From: Thermodesulfobacteriaceae bacterium
Lineage (GTDB): Bacteria; Desulfobacterota; Thermodesulfobacteria; Thermodesulfobacteriales; Thermodesulfobacteriaceae
Length of the DNA: 60,241 bases
Assembly: GCA_025062245.1 (NCBI GenBank)
Contig: JANXAD010000006.1
Coordinates: 1-60,241 of the forward strand
Reading direction: 5' to 3'
The notes beneath the pieces were generated by a model. That model had not been told where the DNA came from, did no database searches, and was given only the letters and a program-made list of their open reading frames with translations. The translations under genes were made by a program, and so were the position numbers. The first letter of the stretch is position 1; every line of letters begins with the position of its first letter. Shown here piece after piece: positions 43,811 to 52,927 of this stretch.

Positions 43811-44076
43811 TTTATAAAATTAGGTATATTTAAAATCAAATTTTCTGTAAAATTAATTAACTTTTTAAGCATCCAAGGTAAGGTTAAAAAGAAGACTAAA
43901 ATTAAAGCTAAGATTTTTGGTACAAAGGTTAAAGTCATTTCTTGAATTTGAGTCACTGCTTGAAAAATGCTAATAACTAAACCTACTACTAAAGCAGTAA
44001 TTAAAAAAGGAGCAGCAATAAATATAGTTAATTTTATAGCTTCCTTAGCTAAAAATAGTATAGTTGTATCTGTCAT
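43807..44076 (-). CDS. fliQ: Flagellar export gate protein FliQ
   Basis: An 89-residue, two-helix subunit. It shows AKEAIKLTIFIAAPFLITAL, VVGLVISIFQAVTQIQEMTL and TFVPKILALILVFFLTLPWM, the complete FliQ signature. It is between fliP and fliR in the standard fliPQR order. Confidence 0.97.
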   Translation of the reverse strand: MTDTTILFLAKEAIKLTIFIAAPFLITALVVGLVISIFQAVTQIQEMTLTFVPKILALILVFFLTLPWMLKKLINFTENLILNIPNFIK

Positions 44077-44090
44077 AACTTATACCTCTA

Positions 44091-44795
44091 TTAATAAAAA
44101 CTTTTTACTAAAGACATAATTAAAAGATTCCAACCATCTACTAAAACAAAAAGTAAAAGTTTTATAGGTAGAGAAATCATCATAGGTGGTAACATTAAAA
44201 CACCCATTGAAATAAGCACACTTGAAATAACTATATCAATAATTAAAAAGGGTATATAAAGAAGAAATCCAATTTGAAAGGCTGTTTTAAGTTCACTTAT
44301 CATAAAAGCAGGAATAAGAGTAAAAATAGAAACTTCCTCTGGATCATGGGGTTTCGGCTCATTTCTTATTTTAAGAAAGAGGGCTAAATCTTTTTCTCTG
44401 GTATTTTTAAACATGAACTTCTTAAGAGGAAGGGTGCTTCTTTCCCAAAGTTCCTTTTCACTAATTTCCCTTTTCAGGTAAGGAACTAAGGCAGATTCAT
44501 AAATTTCCTGAAAAGTGGGAGCCATAATGAAAAAGGTTAAAAATAGAGCCAAAGAAATAAGAACTTGATTAGGAGGAGTTTGTTGAGTCCCTAAGGCATG
44601 TCTTAAAATAGAAAAAACTACTACCAATCTGGTAAAAGAAGTAAGCATAAGAAGTAGGGCTGGAGCTACAGAAAGAATGGTTAAAAGAATTAAAACTTGT
44701 AACAAGGTAGATACTTGAGAAGGTTCTTTAGCACTCTCGAACCCTATTTTTAAAGTAGGTAAGGCTATGGTGTATAAACTAAGAAGAAGGCTCAT
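44091..44795 (-). CDS. fliP: Flagellar export gate protein FliP
   Basis: Forms the export pore. The 234 residues begin with a hydrophobic signal-like segment, then VLILLTILSVAPALLLMLTS, FTRLVVVFSILRHALGTQQTPPNQVLISLALFLTFFIMAP in pieces, and later TLIPAFMISELKTAFQIGFL, and MLPPMMISLPIKLLLFVLVD GWNLL. All are conserved FliP motifs. Its start overlaps fliO by 17 bp. Confidence 0.97.
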   Translation of the reverse strand: MSLLLSLYTIALPTLKIGFESAKEPSQVSTLLQVLILLTILSVAPALLLMLTSFTRLVVVFSILRHALGTQQTPPNQVLISLALFLTFFIMAPTFQEIYESALVPYLKREISEKELWERSTLPLKKFMFKNTREKDLALFLKIRNEPKPHDPEEVSIFTLIPAFMISELKTAFQIGFLLYIPFLIIDIVISSVLISMGVLMLPPMMISLPIKLLLFVLVDGWNLLIMSLVKSFY

Positions 44796-45036
44796 CTTTA
44801 ATTTCTCCTAAAAAGGTAAATCCTTTATCAGTAAGTCCAATAAGAATCTTTTGATTTTCTACCTCTAAAAGTAAAATTTGAGCTTTATAATTTATAGGTT
44901 TAATAGCTAAGATTTTTATTTTATCTGAGGTAGGAAGTTTAGGGGTCCATTTTTTATAGAAATGAAGTCCTAAGGGAACTAAACTTAAAATTAATAAAAT
45001 AATTCCCAAACTTTGAAGATAATTTAAAAGATCCAT
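44779..45036 (-). CDS. fliO: Flagellar biosynthesis protein FliO
   Basis: A small membrane protein that stabilises FliP assembly. The 85 residues have an N-terminal membrane helix at about 8-25 (LGIILLILSLVPLGLHFYK) and the short cytoplasmic FliO domain (IKILAIKPINYKAQILLLEV then NQKILIGLTDKGFTFLGEI). Position between fliN and fliP and the length support the assignment. Sequence signals alone are modest. Confidence 0.85.
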   Translation of the reverse strand: MDLLNYLQSLGIILLILSLVPLGLHFYKKWTPKLPTSDKIKILAIKPINYKAQILLLEVENQKILIGLTDKGFTFLGEIKDEPSS

Positions 45037-45039
45037 AAC

Positions 45040-45528
45040 CTAACTTCCTAATCTTCTCACTCTTTCTTGAGCACTAATTATTTCAGTAATTCTTACTCCA
45101 AACTTTTCATTCACTACCACCACTTCTCCCTTAGCCATAAGTTTTCCATTTACGTAAACTTCCACCGGTTCTCCTGCAAACTTTTCCAGTTCAATAATAG
45201 AACCCTGATTTAGTTTTAAAAGGTCTTTAATAATCATTCTGGTTCTTCCTATTTCTACAGAGATTTCCAAGGGTATGTCTAAAATAAAGTCCAATTCTGG
45301 ATAAACTTTAGTTTCTTTTTTAGGAGTTAGTTCCTGTAATTTAGCAGGCTCTCCCGAAAAGGTTTCCCTTTTTTCTTCCTTTTTTTCACTTAAAGCTTCA
45401 GAGGCACTTACTGAAGTTTCTTCAGACACTTTAGCTTCTTTAAGAGCATCTTCCCATAATTTCATCAAATCTTCAGGACTTATCTCTTCCTTATCTTCCT
45501 TTTCTCCTTTAATTTCATCTTCTAACAT
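45040..45528 (-). CDS. fliN: Flagellar motor switch protein FliN
   Basis: Part of the C-ring that reverses the motor. The 162 residues have a charged N-terminal extension of about 75 residues and a C-terminal SpoA domain: ELDFILDIPLEISVEIGRTR, MIIKDLLKLNQGSIIELEKF, AGEPVEVYVNGKLMAKGEVV, VVNEKFGVRITEI. This is diagnostic. It follows fliM, 30 bp apart. Confidence 0.96.
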   Translation of the reverse strand: MLEDEIKGEKEDKEEISPEDLMKLWEDALKEAKVSEETSVSASEALSEKKEEKRETFSGEPAKLQELTPKKETKVYPELDFILDIPLEISVEIGRTRMIIKDLLKLNQGSIIELEKFAGEPVEVYVNGKLMAKGEVVVVNEKFGVRITEIISAQERVRRLGS

Positions 45529-45558
45529 TATTTTTTTAAACCTCCCTTTTAAAAAATT

Positions 45559-46542
45559 TTAACTATCCCTTTCTGAAGTTAAAAATTTTTCTATTTGAAT
45601 AGCCAAATGATTTTTAAAAACACCTATTCTTCCTAAGATTTTAGGAGTATCTTCAATTAAAACCTCAATAGGGTCTTCCACTTTTTTATCCAAAATTATT
45701 ATATCTCCAGGTTCTAAATTGATTAAATCACCCACAGTTATCTGTCCTTTACCAAGTAAAGCTTTTATTACAACCTCGCTATTATAAAGGCAAGTTTCTA
45801 TAGCCTTTTTCCAAGTGTAATCTACATATTCTTCAACTTGGTAAGGAGAATAAAGATGAACCTTTATGGGTTGAAGGGTAGTGAGAGAGTAGGCAAACAA
45901 AATTTTGCCACTTAAAGCTTCAAGTTCCACATTATATCCACAAACAATGACTGTTTCTTCAGGCTGTAAAACTCTAGCAAATTGGGGATTAACCTCTCCC
46001 CTTATATATTTAGGCTTTACAGGATAGATATTTCTCCAAGCCTTTTCTAATTCATCAAAAATTAGATTTACTACCTTTCTTATAAGTTTCTGTTCCACAG
46101 GAGTAAATTCCCTACCCTCTATCTTAGTAATTTTCCGTTCTCCACCTCCTAAAAATCTTTCTATAAAAGCAAAGACCAAAGGAGCATCTATAATCAATAA
46201 AGCTTGACCTTTAAGAGGTTCAATTCTAAATATGTGAATAGAAGTAGGAACGGGAATTTTATTTAAAAAATCTTTAAATCTCTCCATTTGAATAGGAAAA
46301 TTAACTATATCTATCATCTCTCTTAAAAGGGTAGAAAAACTCATTCTTAAACTACGGGCTAATTGATCATTTATTACTTCTAAACCAGGAATTTTAAGTC
46401 GGGTAGAAATGGTATAGTTTCTAAAATCAAAGGCTTTGGCTTCCCTTCCTTCTTCAACCTTTTTAGGAGCGGTCTCTATTTTCCCTTCTTCTATACCAGA
46501 AAGTAGGGCATCTATTTCTTCTTGAGATAAAACCTTTTCCAT
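45559..46542 (-). CDS. fliM: Flagellar motor switch protein FliM
   Basis: C-ring protein that binds phospho-CheY. The 327 residues start with the CheY-binding motif VLSQEEIDALLSGI. The middle domain has IPGLEVINDQLARSLRMSFS and FIERFLGGGERKITKIEGRE FTPVEQKLI. The C-terminal SpoA domain contains ITVGDLINLEPGDIIILDKK. The order fliL-fliM-fliN is standard. Confidence 0.97.
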   Translation of the reverse strand: MEKVLSQEEIDALLSGIEEGKIETAPKKVEEGREAKAFDFRNYTISTRLKIPGLEVINDQLARSLRMSFSTLLREMIDIVNFPIQMERFKDFLNKIPVPTSIHIFRIEPLKGQALLIIDAPLVFAFIERFLGGGERKITKIEGREFTPVEQKLIRKVVNLIFDELEKAWRNIYPVKPKYIRGEVNPQFARVLQPEETVIVCGYNVELEALSGKILFAYSLTTLQPIKVHLYSPYQVEEYVDYTWKKAIETCLYNSEVVIKALLGKGQITVGDLINLEPGDIIILDKKVEDPIEVLIEDTPKILGRIGVFKNHLAIQIEKFLTSERDS

Positions 46543-46550
46543 TTCCTTCC

Positions 46551-47048
46551 CTATTCTATAATGTATTGAGTAATATAAAGGTTTAAAACTAAATCTTCTC
46601 CTAAGGCTGTGTGGTTTATTTTTTGTAAAAGCTCCCTTTTAATTTCCTCTTTAGCCGTAGGCTTTAAAACATCCTCCACAGTTTTTCCACTTAAGTAGGA
46701 AATAATAACATCTTTAATCTTAGAGTCCTTCTTTTTAACTATTTCTTCTATTTTTTTATCTCCTACCTCTAAGCTCAATCTTATCTGAAGATATCTTTTG
46801 CCTGTAGGATCAAGTAGATTTACCACAATAGGATCTAAGTCTATTAGAATTGAGTCTTTATCCTTTTTGCCCACCTTTTCTTTTTTTTCTCCACCCTTAG
46901 CAGAAAGAAAAATAAAAAATCCAACTCCTGCAAGACCAATGACCAAAAGTCCTATAACTGCAAAAACTAAAAGCCTTTTTTTCCCTAAAAAGGAGGTTTT
47001 TTTAGGAGTTGCCGACTCTTGGGCTTCTGCCTTAGTTTCTTCTGCCAT
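46551..47048 (-). CDS. fliL: Flagellar basal body-associated protein FliL
   Basis: An inner-membrane protein around the stator. The 165 residues have a membrane helix at about 28-48 (LLVFAVIGLLVIGLAGVGFF) and a periplasmic domain with LIDLDPIVVNLLDPTGKRYL, QIRLSLEVGD and DVIISYLSGKTVEDVLKPTA KEEIKREL, the FliL signature. It is first in the fli-flh-che run. Confidence 0.95.
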   Translation of the reverse strand: MAEETKAEAQESATPKKTSFLGKKRLLVFAVIGLLVIGLAGVGFFIFLSAKGGEKKEKVGKKDKDSILIDLDPIVVNLLDPTGKRYLQIRLSLEVGDKKIEEIVKKKDSKIKDVIISYLSGKTVEDVLKPTAKEEIKRELLQKINHTALGEDLVLNLYITQYIIE

Positions 47049-47136
47049 AAGTCCTCCTCTTTTAAATCTCTTTTAAATTCAACTTAAATTTTTTCAAATT
47101 TTATACCTACTTAAGCTAAATCTCCTCTTTTATAAT

Positions 47137-47162
47137 TTTGACAAAAAATTGACATTTGTCAA
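47137..47162. promoter_or_regulatory. Inverted-repeat operator-like site upstream of fliL
   Basis: TTGACATTTGTCAA (47149-47162) is an inverted repeat TTGACA/TGTCAA around a 2-bp centre, and a third half-site TTTTGACAAAA lies at 47137-47146. It lies in the 133-bp gap between ogt and fliL. The sequence could be a repressor site or include -35 boxes for the fliL operon. Confidence 0.4.
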
Positions 47163-47181
47163 AAATTAAACTTCTATACTT

Positions 47182-47667
47182 CTATCTTATTATTTCTAAC
47201 TCCCTATAAAGTAAAAACTGTTTGATTAAAAACCCTTGAGAATATCCACCTAAATTTTTACTTCCTATGACTCTATGACAGGGGTACACTAAAGGAAGAG
47301 GATTTTTGGCTAAGATTTTTCCTATCCATCTGTATCCCTTAGAAATTCCTACTTCTTCAGCCAAATCTTTATATCTCTTAACTTTACCAATTTTTATTTC
47401 TCTTAAACCTAATAAAACCTTTTTTTCTAACTCAGTTCCTATTAATCTGTGTTTTACGTTTATAAAGGGTGTTTTAAAATTCCAATAACTCCAGAGGGCT
47501 TCCCAAAAAGCTTTACAAAATTTCTGTGCTTTCTCATTATCGTAAAAAATTACTTGAGAAACCAAATTAAAATCCCAAGCCAAATTGAGCTTTAATAAAT
47601 TCCCTTCTTGATCCCAGATAAGGTAAAATTTTAGAGGAAAAACACTTAAAATAGCCTTGAAAGACAA
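47182..47667 (-). CDS. ogt: Methylated-DNA-protein cysteine methyltransferase
   Basis: Removes alkyl groups from O6-guanine in one turnover, onto its own Cys. The 161 residues carry the acceptor motif PLVYPCHRVIGSKNLGGYSQ, preceded by the helix-turn-helix part (IKVGKVKRYKDLAEEV-like, GISKGYRWIGKILAKNPLPL). The N-terminal domain is short, and the start appears to be TTG at 47667. The stop is 133 bp upstream of fliL. Confidence 0.93.
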   Translation of the reverse strand: MSFKAILSVFPLKFYLIWDQEGNLLKLNLAWDFNLVSQVIFYDNEKAQKFCKAFWEALWSYWNFKTPFINVKHRLIGTELEKKVLLGLREIKIGKVKRYKDLAEEVGISKGYRWIGKILAKNPLPLVYPCHRVIGSKNLGGYSQGFLIKQFLLYRELEIIR

Positions 47668-47945
47668 TTTTATCTTCTTAAAAATTTTATTAGTTTAAAA
47701 ATAACCAATCCTTTTAATTTTTAAACCTTCCTAAAATTTCTCAAGAGAAACTTAAACCTTTTTTCAAGAAGGCCTAAGCATCCAAATCCAATGGATATAC
47801 CTACCCTTTCATACACAACTCTTGCATTTTTAAAGTATTATGGTAAAAAGAAAGAAACTTTCCACTCAGGGAGTTTTCTATTTATGACCTTTTTATATTT
47901 TTTTCTGTAATTTTTTAAAGGGAGACAGTAAAAAATAAGTAAAAA
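47668..47945. other. Divergent ogt-dnaG intergenic region
   Basis: About 280 bp of AT-rich sequence between divergent genes. It should hold promoters in both directions, but I found no strong TTGACA-TATAAT pair and no recognisable gene fragment. AGGGAGAC lies about 20 bases before the dnaG ATG. Confidence 0.35.
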
Positions 47946-49670
47946 ATGTCCTTAGATACTTTATTAGATCAAGTTAGAAACACCTACGATATTGTAGAGG
48001 TGGTGTCTTCTTTTGTAAATCTCAAAAAAGCCGGCAGAAATTATGTGGGTTTTTGTCCCTTTCATTCAGAAAGCAAACCCTCTTTTACCGTTAGTCCTGA
48101 AAAACAGATTTTTAAATGTTTTGGATGCAATTCTGGAGGAGATGTGGTTACCTTTTACATGAAAATGAAGGGTCTTTCCTTTAGAGAAGCTCTTTTAGAA
48201 CTTGCTGAGAAAGCTGGTTTAGTGGTAGAAAAAAAATTTAGCTTAGAGAAAGAGAAAATAAGAGAAAAAGAATTAGTAGAATTTAATTATAGGGTAGCTA
48301 AATTTTATCATCAACTTCTTTTTATTCATTCCTCTTCTGAGTTAGCCCTTTCTTATTTAAGGACAAGAGGTCTTAGGGAGGAGACTCTTAAAACTTTCTT
48401 AATAGGTTTTGCTCCCTTTGAGGGGAGGGTGTTAGCAAGTTATTTAAGAGGAAGGGAAGAGGATCTTAAGAAGGCCGAAGAATTAGGATTAATAAAAAGG
48501 GTAGAAGATGGTTCCTATTTAGACCTTTTCAGAGGAAGAATTGTTTTTCCAATTTTTAATTCTAAAGGAGAGTGTATTGGTTTTGGAGGAAGAGCCTTAG
48601 AAAAGGATATAGAACCTAAGTATTTAAACACTCCTGATTCTAAGATTTATAAAAAAAGTGAAGCCCTCTACGGTCTTTATCAAGCTAAGGAATTTATTAA
48701 AAGAGAACAGGAAGGATTTATAGTAGAAGGCTATTTTGACTTTTTATCCCTCTGGGAAAGGGGAATTAAAAATGTGATAGCCAGTTGTGGAACGGCTTTA
48801 ACGGAGAAACATCTTAAAATACTAAAACCTTTAGCTAAAAATTGGAATCTTTTTTATGATGGAGACTTAGCAGGAAAAAAGGCTACTTTAAGAACGATTT
48901 CCCTTTTCTTAAAGGAATCTCTTTTACCTAAGATAGTGGTTCTACCTGAAGGAGAAGATCCAGATTCTTGGATTAGAAGTTTTTCCTTAGATATTTTCTC
49001 TTTAAAAAAAGAAATCACTTCTTACACTGTAGAAGCTATGAGCTTTGTGATTGAGTATTTTAAGAAGGATCTTCTTAAAAATCCCTCTCAGGTATTTAAA
49101 GAAATAGTGGAAATTTTTAAACCCATAGAAGATCCTATTTTAAAAAGTAAAATAGTTAAGGATTTAAGTTTTTATTTAGAAATTCCTGAAAATGAAATTT
49201 GGAAGTCTTTATCAAATACCAAAGGTTTATCTGAAAAAAGAGAAAGTTCTTTTATGAGTGAAGAAAAGGAAGAATATTTTTTAAAAGTTATTTCTCAGTT
49301 TTTAGTTAACTTTCCTGAATATTTTCCAGAATTAATTTCAAGAGGTCTTTTAACCCTTTTAGAAGATTTTGCAGATTCAATCTATGCTCAATTTTTAGTA
49401 TACTTTTATGAGGAGTTCAAATTAAAGAGAAGAATTTTTGAACTTTGGGAAAATTCTAAATTTCAAGAAATCTTCAGCGAACTTCTTTTAGCTCCTCCCT
49501 TTGAAAATCCAGAAGAGGTCTTTTCTCAAATTAAAGATTATCTGGTTAAACAAGTTAAAAAAAGAGAAATCAAAAAAATAGTCGAAAATTTAAGACTTTT
49601 GGAGATAAAAGGAAAAAAGGAAGAGATAGAAAGATATCTTTGGCTTGTAAAGAATTCCCTGAATATATAG
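47946..49670 (+). CDS. dnaG: DNA primase
   Basis: Makes RNA primers at the fork. The 574 residues have the CHC2 zinc-binding domain (GFCPFHSESKPSFTVSPEKQ IFKCFGC), the RNA polymerase core with YLRTRGLREETLKTFLIGFA and FPIFNSKGECIGFGGRALEK, and the Toprim domain (FIVEGYFDFLSLWERGIKNV, ASCGTALT, LFYDGDLAGKKA). It is followed by rpoD after 50 bp, as in many bacteria. Confidence 0.97.
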   Translation: MSLDTLLDQVRNTYDIVEVVSSFVNLKKAGRNYVGFCPFHSESKPSFTVSPEKQIFKCFGCNSGGDVVTFYMKMKGLSFREALLELAEKAGLVVEKKFSLEKEKIREKELVEFNYRVAKFYHQLLFIHSSSELALSYLRTRGLREETLKTFLIGFAPFEGRVLASYLRGREEDLKKAEELGLIKRVEDGSYLDLFRGRIVFPIFNSKGECIGFGGRALEKDIEPKYLNTPDSKIYKKSEALYGLYQAKEFIKREQEGFIVEGYFDFLSLWERGIKNVIASCGTALTEKHLKILKPLAKNWNLFYDGDLAGKKATLRTISLFLKESLLPKIVVLPEGEDPDSWIRSFSLDIFSLKKEITSYTVEAMSFVIEYFKKDLLKNPSQVFKEIVEIFKPIEDPILKSKIVKDLSFYLEIPENEIWKSLSNTKGLSEKRESSFMSEEKEEYFLKVISQFLVNFPEYFPELISRGLLTLLEDFADSIYAQFLVYFYEEFKLKRRIFELWENSKFQEIFSELLLAPPFENPEEVFSQIKDYLVKQVKKREIKKIVENLRLLEIKGKKEEIERYLWLVKNSLNI

Positions 49671-49720
49671 ATATTTTCAATTTTTGGTAAAGAAAGAAAT
49701 TAACTTAAAAGGAGGTATTT

Positions 49721-51256
49721 ATGGACCTCCACAATAAAAAGAAACTATGCCTTTTTGAAGAGGAAGACTTTTTTTCTGAGGAGCTTCAAGATGAAATTTG
49801 GGAGGAGGAAAAGGAAAATATAAAGGTTAAAGACCCCGTTAATATTTATTTTAAAGAGGTTTTTTCTAATAGGTTACTTTCTAAGGAAGATGAAATTAGA
49901 ATAGGTAAAACCATTGAAGAAAATGAAAAGCAAATTTTAAGAGAATGTTTTTCTTATTATCCCCAATTGAGCAAATTTTTTTGCTTAATTAAACAAATTG
50001 AAAAAGAAAAAAATTTTATAGTTTATTTTAAAGACTATGAAGAATTAGAAAAAAATCCTCAAAAAGCTCAAAAATGGTTTTTAAATATTAAAGAATTAAC
50101 TAATGAGCTATTAGAAAATAATGACAACAAATCGGACAAAGAAAAAATTATATTTATCGAAAAAATAATAGATATTTTATATGAAGTTAGACCTACTAAA
50201 AATTTATTGGAATTAATTTCTTGTGAAATTTTAGAAACCTATTATGCTTTAAAAAATTTTAAAAATTTTCAAGAGTATTTGTATAATAATTATAAAATTA
50301 AATGGAAAGAAATTAGGAAACTTATATTTAATAATGGAAATTTAGAAAGTGGAAACGATTTTTTAAACAATACTGGTATTAAAACAGAAGATTATATAAA
50401 AATAAAGAAAGAAATAGAAACTCTTAGAAAAAAAATTAAAAAAAGTAAAGAATATTTTGGAAAGACATTAAAACAAATTTTAAAAAGTGGTGAATTAATA
50501 GATAAATCTTTTAAAGAAATTAAAAAATCTAAAGAAGAATTAATAAAAGCTAATTTAAGACTAATTATTTCTATAGCAAAGAAATATTCTCCTAAAGGTA
50601 TGTTTTTAAGTGATCTAATTCAAGAGGGAAATATAGGACTTATCAAAGCTGTTGAAAAGTTTGATTATCGTAAAGGATTTAAGTTTAGTACTTATGCAAC
50701 TTGGTGGATTAGACAGTCTATTACCAGATATTTAGCTGAAAATACAAGAACTATAAGAGTCCCTATTCATATTATTGAAACTATTTATAAAATAAGTAAG
50801 ATAATTTCTACCAAGTTTTATCAAGAATACGGAAGAGAACCTACTTTAGATGAACTTGCTAAGGAAACTAATTTATCTATAGAAAGATTAAACTATATAT
50901 TTAAAATAATGAAACAACCTATTTCCTTAGAGACTACAGTTGGAGAGGATGAAGAAAGTCCTTTAAAAGACTTTATTGAAGACCAAAGTTCTATTAGACC
51001 TGAAGAAAGAACAATCAATTTAGCTCTTTCAGAAAAAATTAGAGAACTGTTAAAGATTTTATCTCCGAGGGAAGAAAAAATTATAAGACTAAGATTTGGT
51101 ATAGGGGAAAGAGAACCTTGTACCTTAGAGGAGGTAGGTAATAAATTTGGAGTAACCAAAGAACGTATAAGGCAAATTGAAACTATGGCTTTGAGAAAAC
51201 TTAAACATCCTAATCGGATAAAGCTTCTAAAAAATTTCCTAATTCATGGTTCTTAA
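49721..51256 (+). CDS. rpoD: RNA polymerase primary sigma factor RpoD
   Basis: The housekeeping sigma70. The 511 residues include region 1.2 ([20 protein letters not shown]), a long non-conserved insert rich in Lys/Glu/Asn, and region 2 ([60 protein letters not shown]). Regions 3 and 4 follow ([40 protein letters not shown]). Good AAAGGAGGT site before the ATG. A full region 1.1 is not evident. Its end overlaps the next gene by 11 bp. Confidence 0.97.
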   Translation: MDLHNKKKLCLFEEEDFFSEELQDEIWEEEKENIKVKDPVNIYFKEVFSNRLLSKEDEIRIGKTIEENEKQILRECFSYYPQLSKFFCLIKQIEKEKNFIVYFKDYEELEKNPQKAQKWFLNIKELTNELLENNDNKSDKEKIIFIEKIIDILYEVRPTKNLLELISCEILETYYALKNFKNFQEYLYNNYKIKWKEIRKLIFNNGNLESGNDFLNNTGIKTEDYIKIKKEIETLRKKIKKSKEYFGKTLKQILKSGELIDKSFKEIKKSKEELIKANLRLIISIAKKYSPKGMFLSDLIQEGNIGLIKAVEKFDYRKGFKFSTYATWWIRQSITRYLAENTRTIRVPIHIIETIYKISKIISTKFYQEYGREPTLDELAKETNLSIERLNYIFKIMKQPISLETTVGEDEESPLKDFIEDQSSIRPEERTINLALSEKIRELLKILSPREEKIIRLRFGIGEREPCTLEEVGNKFGVTKERIRQIETMALRKLKHPNRIKLLKNFLIHGS

Positions 51257-52229
51257 TTTAAGTCAACCTTTTCTAAGGGATTTTCTAAAAATTATCCAAA
51301 AGGACTTTCCTCTGGATTCAAGACCTTTTTTAAAAATTGCTCAAAAATTAAAAATTACTGAAGAGGAAGTTTTAAGGCTTTTAGAGGAACTAACCAAACA
51401 AAAGTATCTAAGACAAATTTCAGCTATCTTTAATCCTTCCTTTTTTGGACATTCTTCAGCTCTTTTCGCTTTTAAAGTCCTTGAAAAAAACCTTCTTAAG
51501 GCTATAGAAATCATAAATGCCCATCCTGGCATAACTCATAACTATTTGCGTAACCATCCTTATAACCTATGGTTTACTTTGGTAGTTTTACCAGGCCAAA
51601 AAATCTTAGAAGTTGCCTCCAAACTTTTTCTTTTAAGTGAAGCAGAAGATTTTTTGTATTTGCCTGTCATAAAAACTTTTAAAATCTCAACCGTTTTAGA
51701 GGTAGAAACGGAAAATTTTGAAATAAAAGAAGATTTAACAGAAGGGGTATCTAATTTTACCTTTACAGAGGAAGATATAAAATTAGTTAAAGTGTTACAA
51801 GAACCCTTACCTTTAGTAAAAACTCCTTTTGCCTCTCTTTCTCAAGCTTGTGGCCTTAGTGAAAAAAAAATTTTTTCTTGGTTAAAAGGGATGGACCAGT
51901 TAAAAGCTTTGAGAAGATTTGGAGCTCTTTTAAATCACAAGTATCTGGGATATACCAAAAATATTATGGTTTTATGGGAAGTTCCTGAAGAAAAAACCTA
52001 CGAAATAGGAAAAAAACTTAGCCAAGAAAATTTTATTACCCATTGTTATGAGAGAAAAACCTATCCCCATTGGAAGTATAACCTATATACTATGTGTCAC
52101 TTTAAAACTGAAGAGGAAAAGAAAATTATTTCTGTTTTAGCTAAAAAATTTAAGATAGAAAATTACTTGATGTTAGAAACCCTAAAAGAATTTAAAAAAG
52201 AAAGACTTAAACTTTTCTATGAAACCTAA
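51246..52229 (+). CDS. Fused siroheme decarboxylase (AhbA-AhbB type)
   Basis: In sulfate reducers and archaea, AhbA/AhbB convert siroheme to didecarboxysiroheme on the alternative heme route. The 327 residues contain two Lrp/AsnC-like halves, each with a winged-helix part followed by a ligand-binding half. The first has [20 protein letters not shown] and [20 protein letters not shown]. The second has [20 protein letters not shown] and [20 protein letters not shown]. The two halves correspond to AhbA and AhbB, here in one chain as in NirDL-type proteins. It overlaps rpoD by 11 bp. Confidence 0.9.
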   Translation: MVLNLSQPFLRDFLKIIQKDFPLDSRPFLKIAQKLKITEEEVLRLLEELTKQKYLRQISAIFNPSFFGHSSALFAFKVLEKNLLKAIEIINAHPGITHNYLRNHPYNLWFTLVVLPGQKILEVASKLFLLSEAEDFLYLPVIKTFKISTVLEVETENFEIKEDLTEGVSNFTFTEEDIKLVKVLQEPLPLVKTPFASLSQACGLSEKKIFSWLKGMDQLKALRRFGALLNHKYLGYTKNIMVLWEVPEEKTYEIGKKLSQENFITHCYERKTYPHWKYNLYTMCHFKTEEEKKIISVLAKKFKIENYLMLETLKEFKKERLKLFYET

Positions 52230-52239
52230 TTTAGGTTTC
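52221..52239 (+). terminator. Likely terminator of dnaG-rpoD-ahb
   Basis: GAAACCTA, loop ATT, TAGGTTTC forms a perfect 8-bp stem that includes the stop codon of the siroheme decarboxylase gene, followed by CTTTT. Confidence 0.55.
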
Positions 52240-52362
52240 ACTTTTAAAGTTACTTTTAGCCTTTGGAGGTCATAATTTTTTAAAATCTTAGTTTTCTTTT
52301 TGCTAAACTCCATTCGACCCTTTTCGTGCCATCCCTTATTCATCCGGGCAGAATTTCTCAGC

Positions 52363-52656
52363 CTAACATTTTAAGTGTCCAAATTCTGGGGACATCTCAT
52401 TCCCCAAGCATCTCAAGGGAAATAGTTAGGTGAAGAATTAGAAAGGACCATAGAGGAGGATTTTATAGAGTATAGGAAGAAGAATTTTTTAAAGATTTAA
52501 GGACCTTTCCCAGGGGATTGATGAATTATTTAATATGGTATCATGGAGGAGGAGCCCATGACTTAGATCATAAGCCACCTTTAAGATGGTATGGTGAAGA
52601 ATTTATAAAAATAAAATGCAGTCTAAAATCATATGGACGCATACATGTGCTTGACA
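52363..52656 (+). pseudogene. Composite IS remnant (IS3-type end plus IS481-like transposase tail)
   Basis: CCTAACATTTTAAGTGTCC followed by AAATTCTGGGGACAT (52363-52395) matches, base for base in most positions, the end of the IS3-type element at 59554-59590. It is followed by an IS481-like transposase tail: GEELERTIEEDFIEYRKK around 52428-52480, then in another frame NYLIWYHGGGAHDLDHKPPLRWYGEEF. Stops interrupt every frame. The tail ends at the conserved terminus next to tRNA-Val. 52240-52362 holds nothing I recognise. Confidence 0.7.
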
Positions 52657-52659
52657 AAA
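52619..52659 (+). repeat. IS-terminus repeat, copy D
   Basis: CAGTCTAAAATCATATGGAC GCATAC, six bases, TTGACAAAA. Same layout as copies A, C and E. The unique sequence beyond it leads straight to tRNA-Val. Confidence 0.75.
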
Positions 52660-52678
52660 CTTGATTTTATTTTAAAAT
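52651..52678 (+). promoter_or_regulatory. Putative promoter for tRNA-Val-tRNA-Asp
   Basis: TTGACA at 52651-52656, 16 bp, then TAAAAT at 52673-52678. The tRNA starts at 52694, leaving only a few bases of leader. This is the strongest match among the repeat-associated promoters. Confidence 0.6.
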
Positions 52679-52693
52679 AATCTTTTATAGGAT

Positions 52694-52765
52694 GGGCGGA
52701 TAGCTCAGGGGGAGAGCATCGGCCTTACAAGCCGGGGGTCAGAGGTTCAAATCCTCTTCCGCCCA
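52694..52765 (+). tRNA. tRNA-Val(TAC)
   Basis: Acceptor stem GGGCGGA/TCCGCCC is perfect. Anticodon stem TCGGC/GCCGG (first pair T-G) with loop CTTACAA gives anticodon TAC (codon GTA). T arm AGAGG TTCAAAT CCTCT. Discriminator A; the CCA end is not encoded. Confidence 0.95.
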
Positions 52766-52842
52766 GGTTCTTTTTTAAAATTTCTTTATAAGAAGACTTC
52801 TTGAAAAAATTGAAAAATTTTATATAATAATTTTTTAAAATT

Positions 52843-52920
52843 GGGGCTGTAGCTCAGCAAGGTTAGAGCGCCTGCCTGTCACGCAGGAGGCCGCGGGTTC
52901 AAGTCCCGTCAGCCCCGCCA
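52843..52920 (+). tRNA. tRNA-Asp(GTC)
   Basis: Acceptor stem GGGGCTG/CAGCCCC is perfect. Anticodon stem CCTGC/GCAGG around loop CTGTCAC gives anticodon GTC. T arm GCGGG TTCAAGT CCCGT. Discriminator G as expected for Asp, and the 3' CCA is encoded, unlike the other two tRNAs here. Confidence 0.95.
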
Positions 52921-52927
52921 TTTTTTT

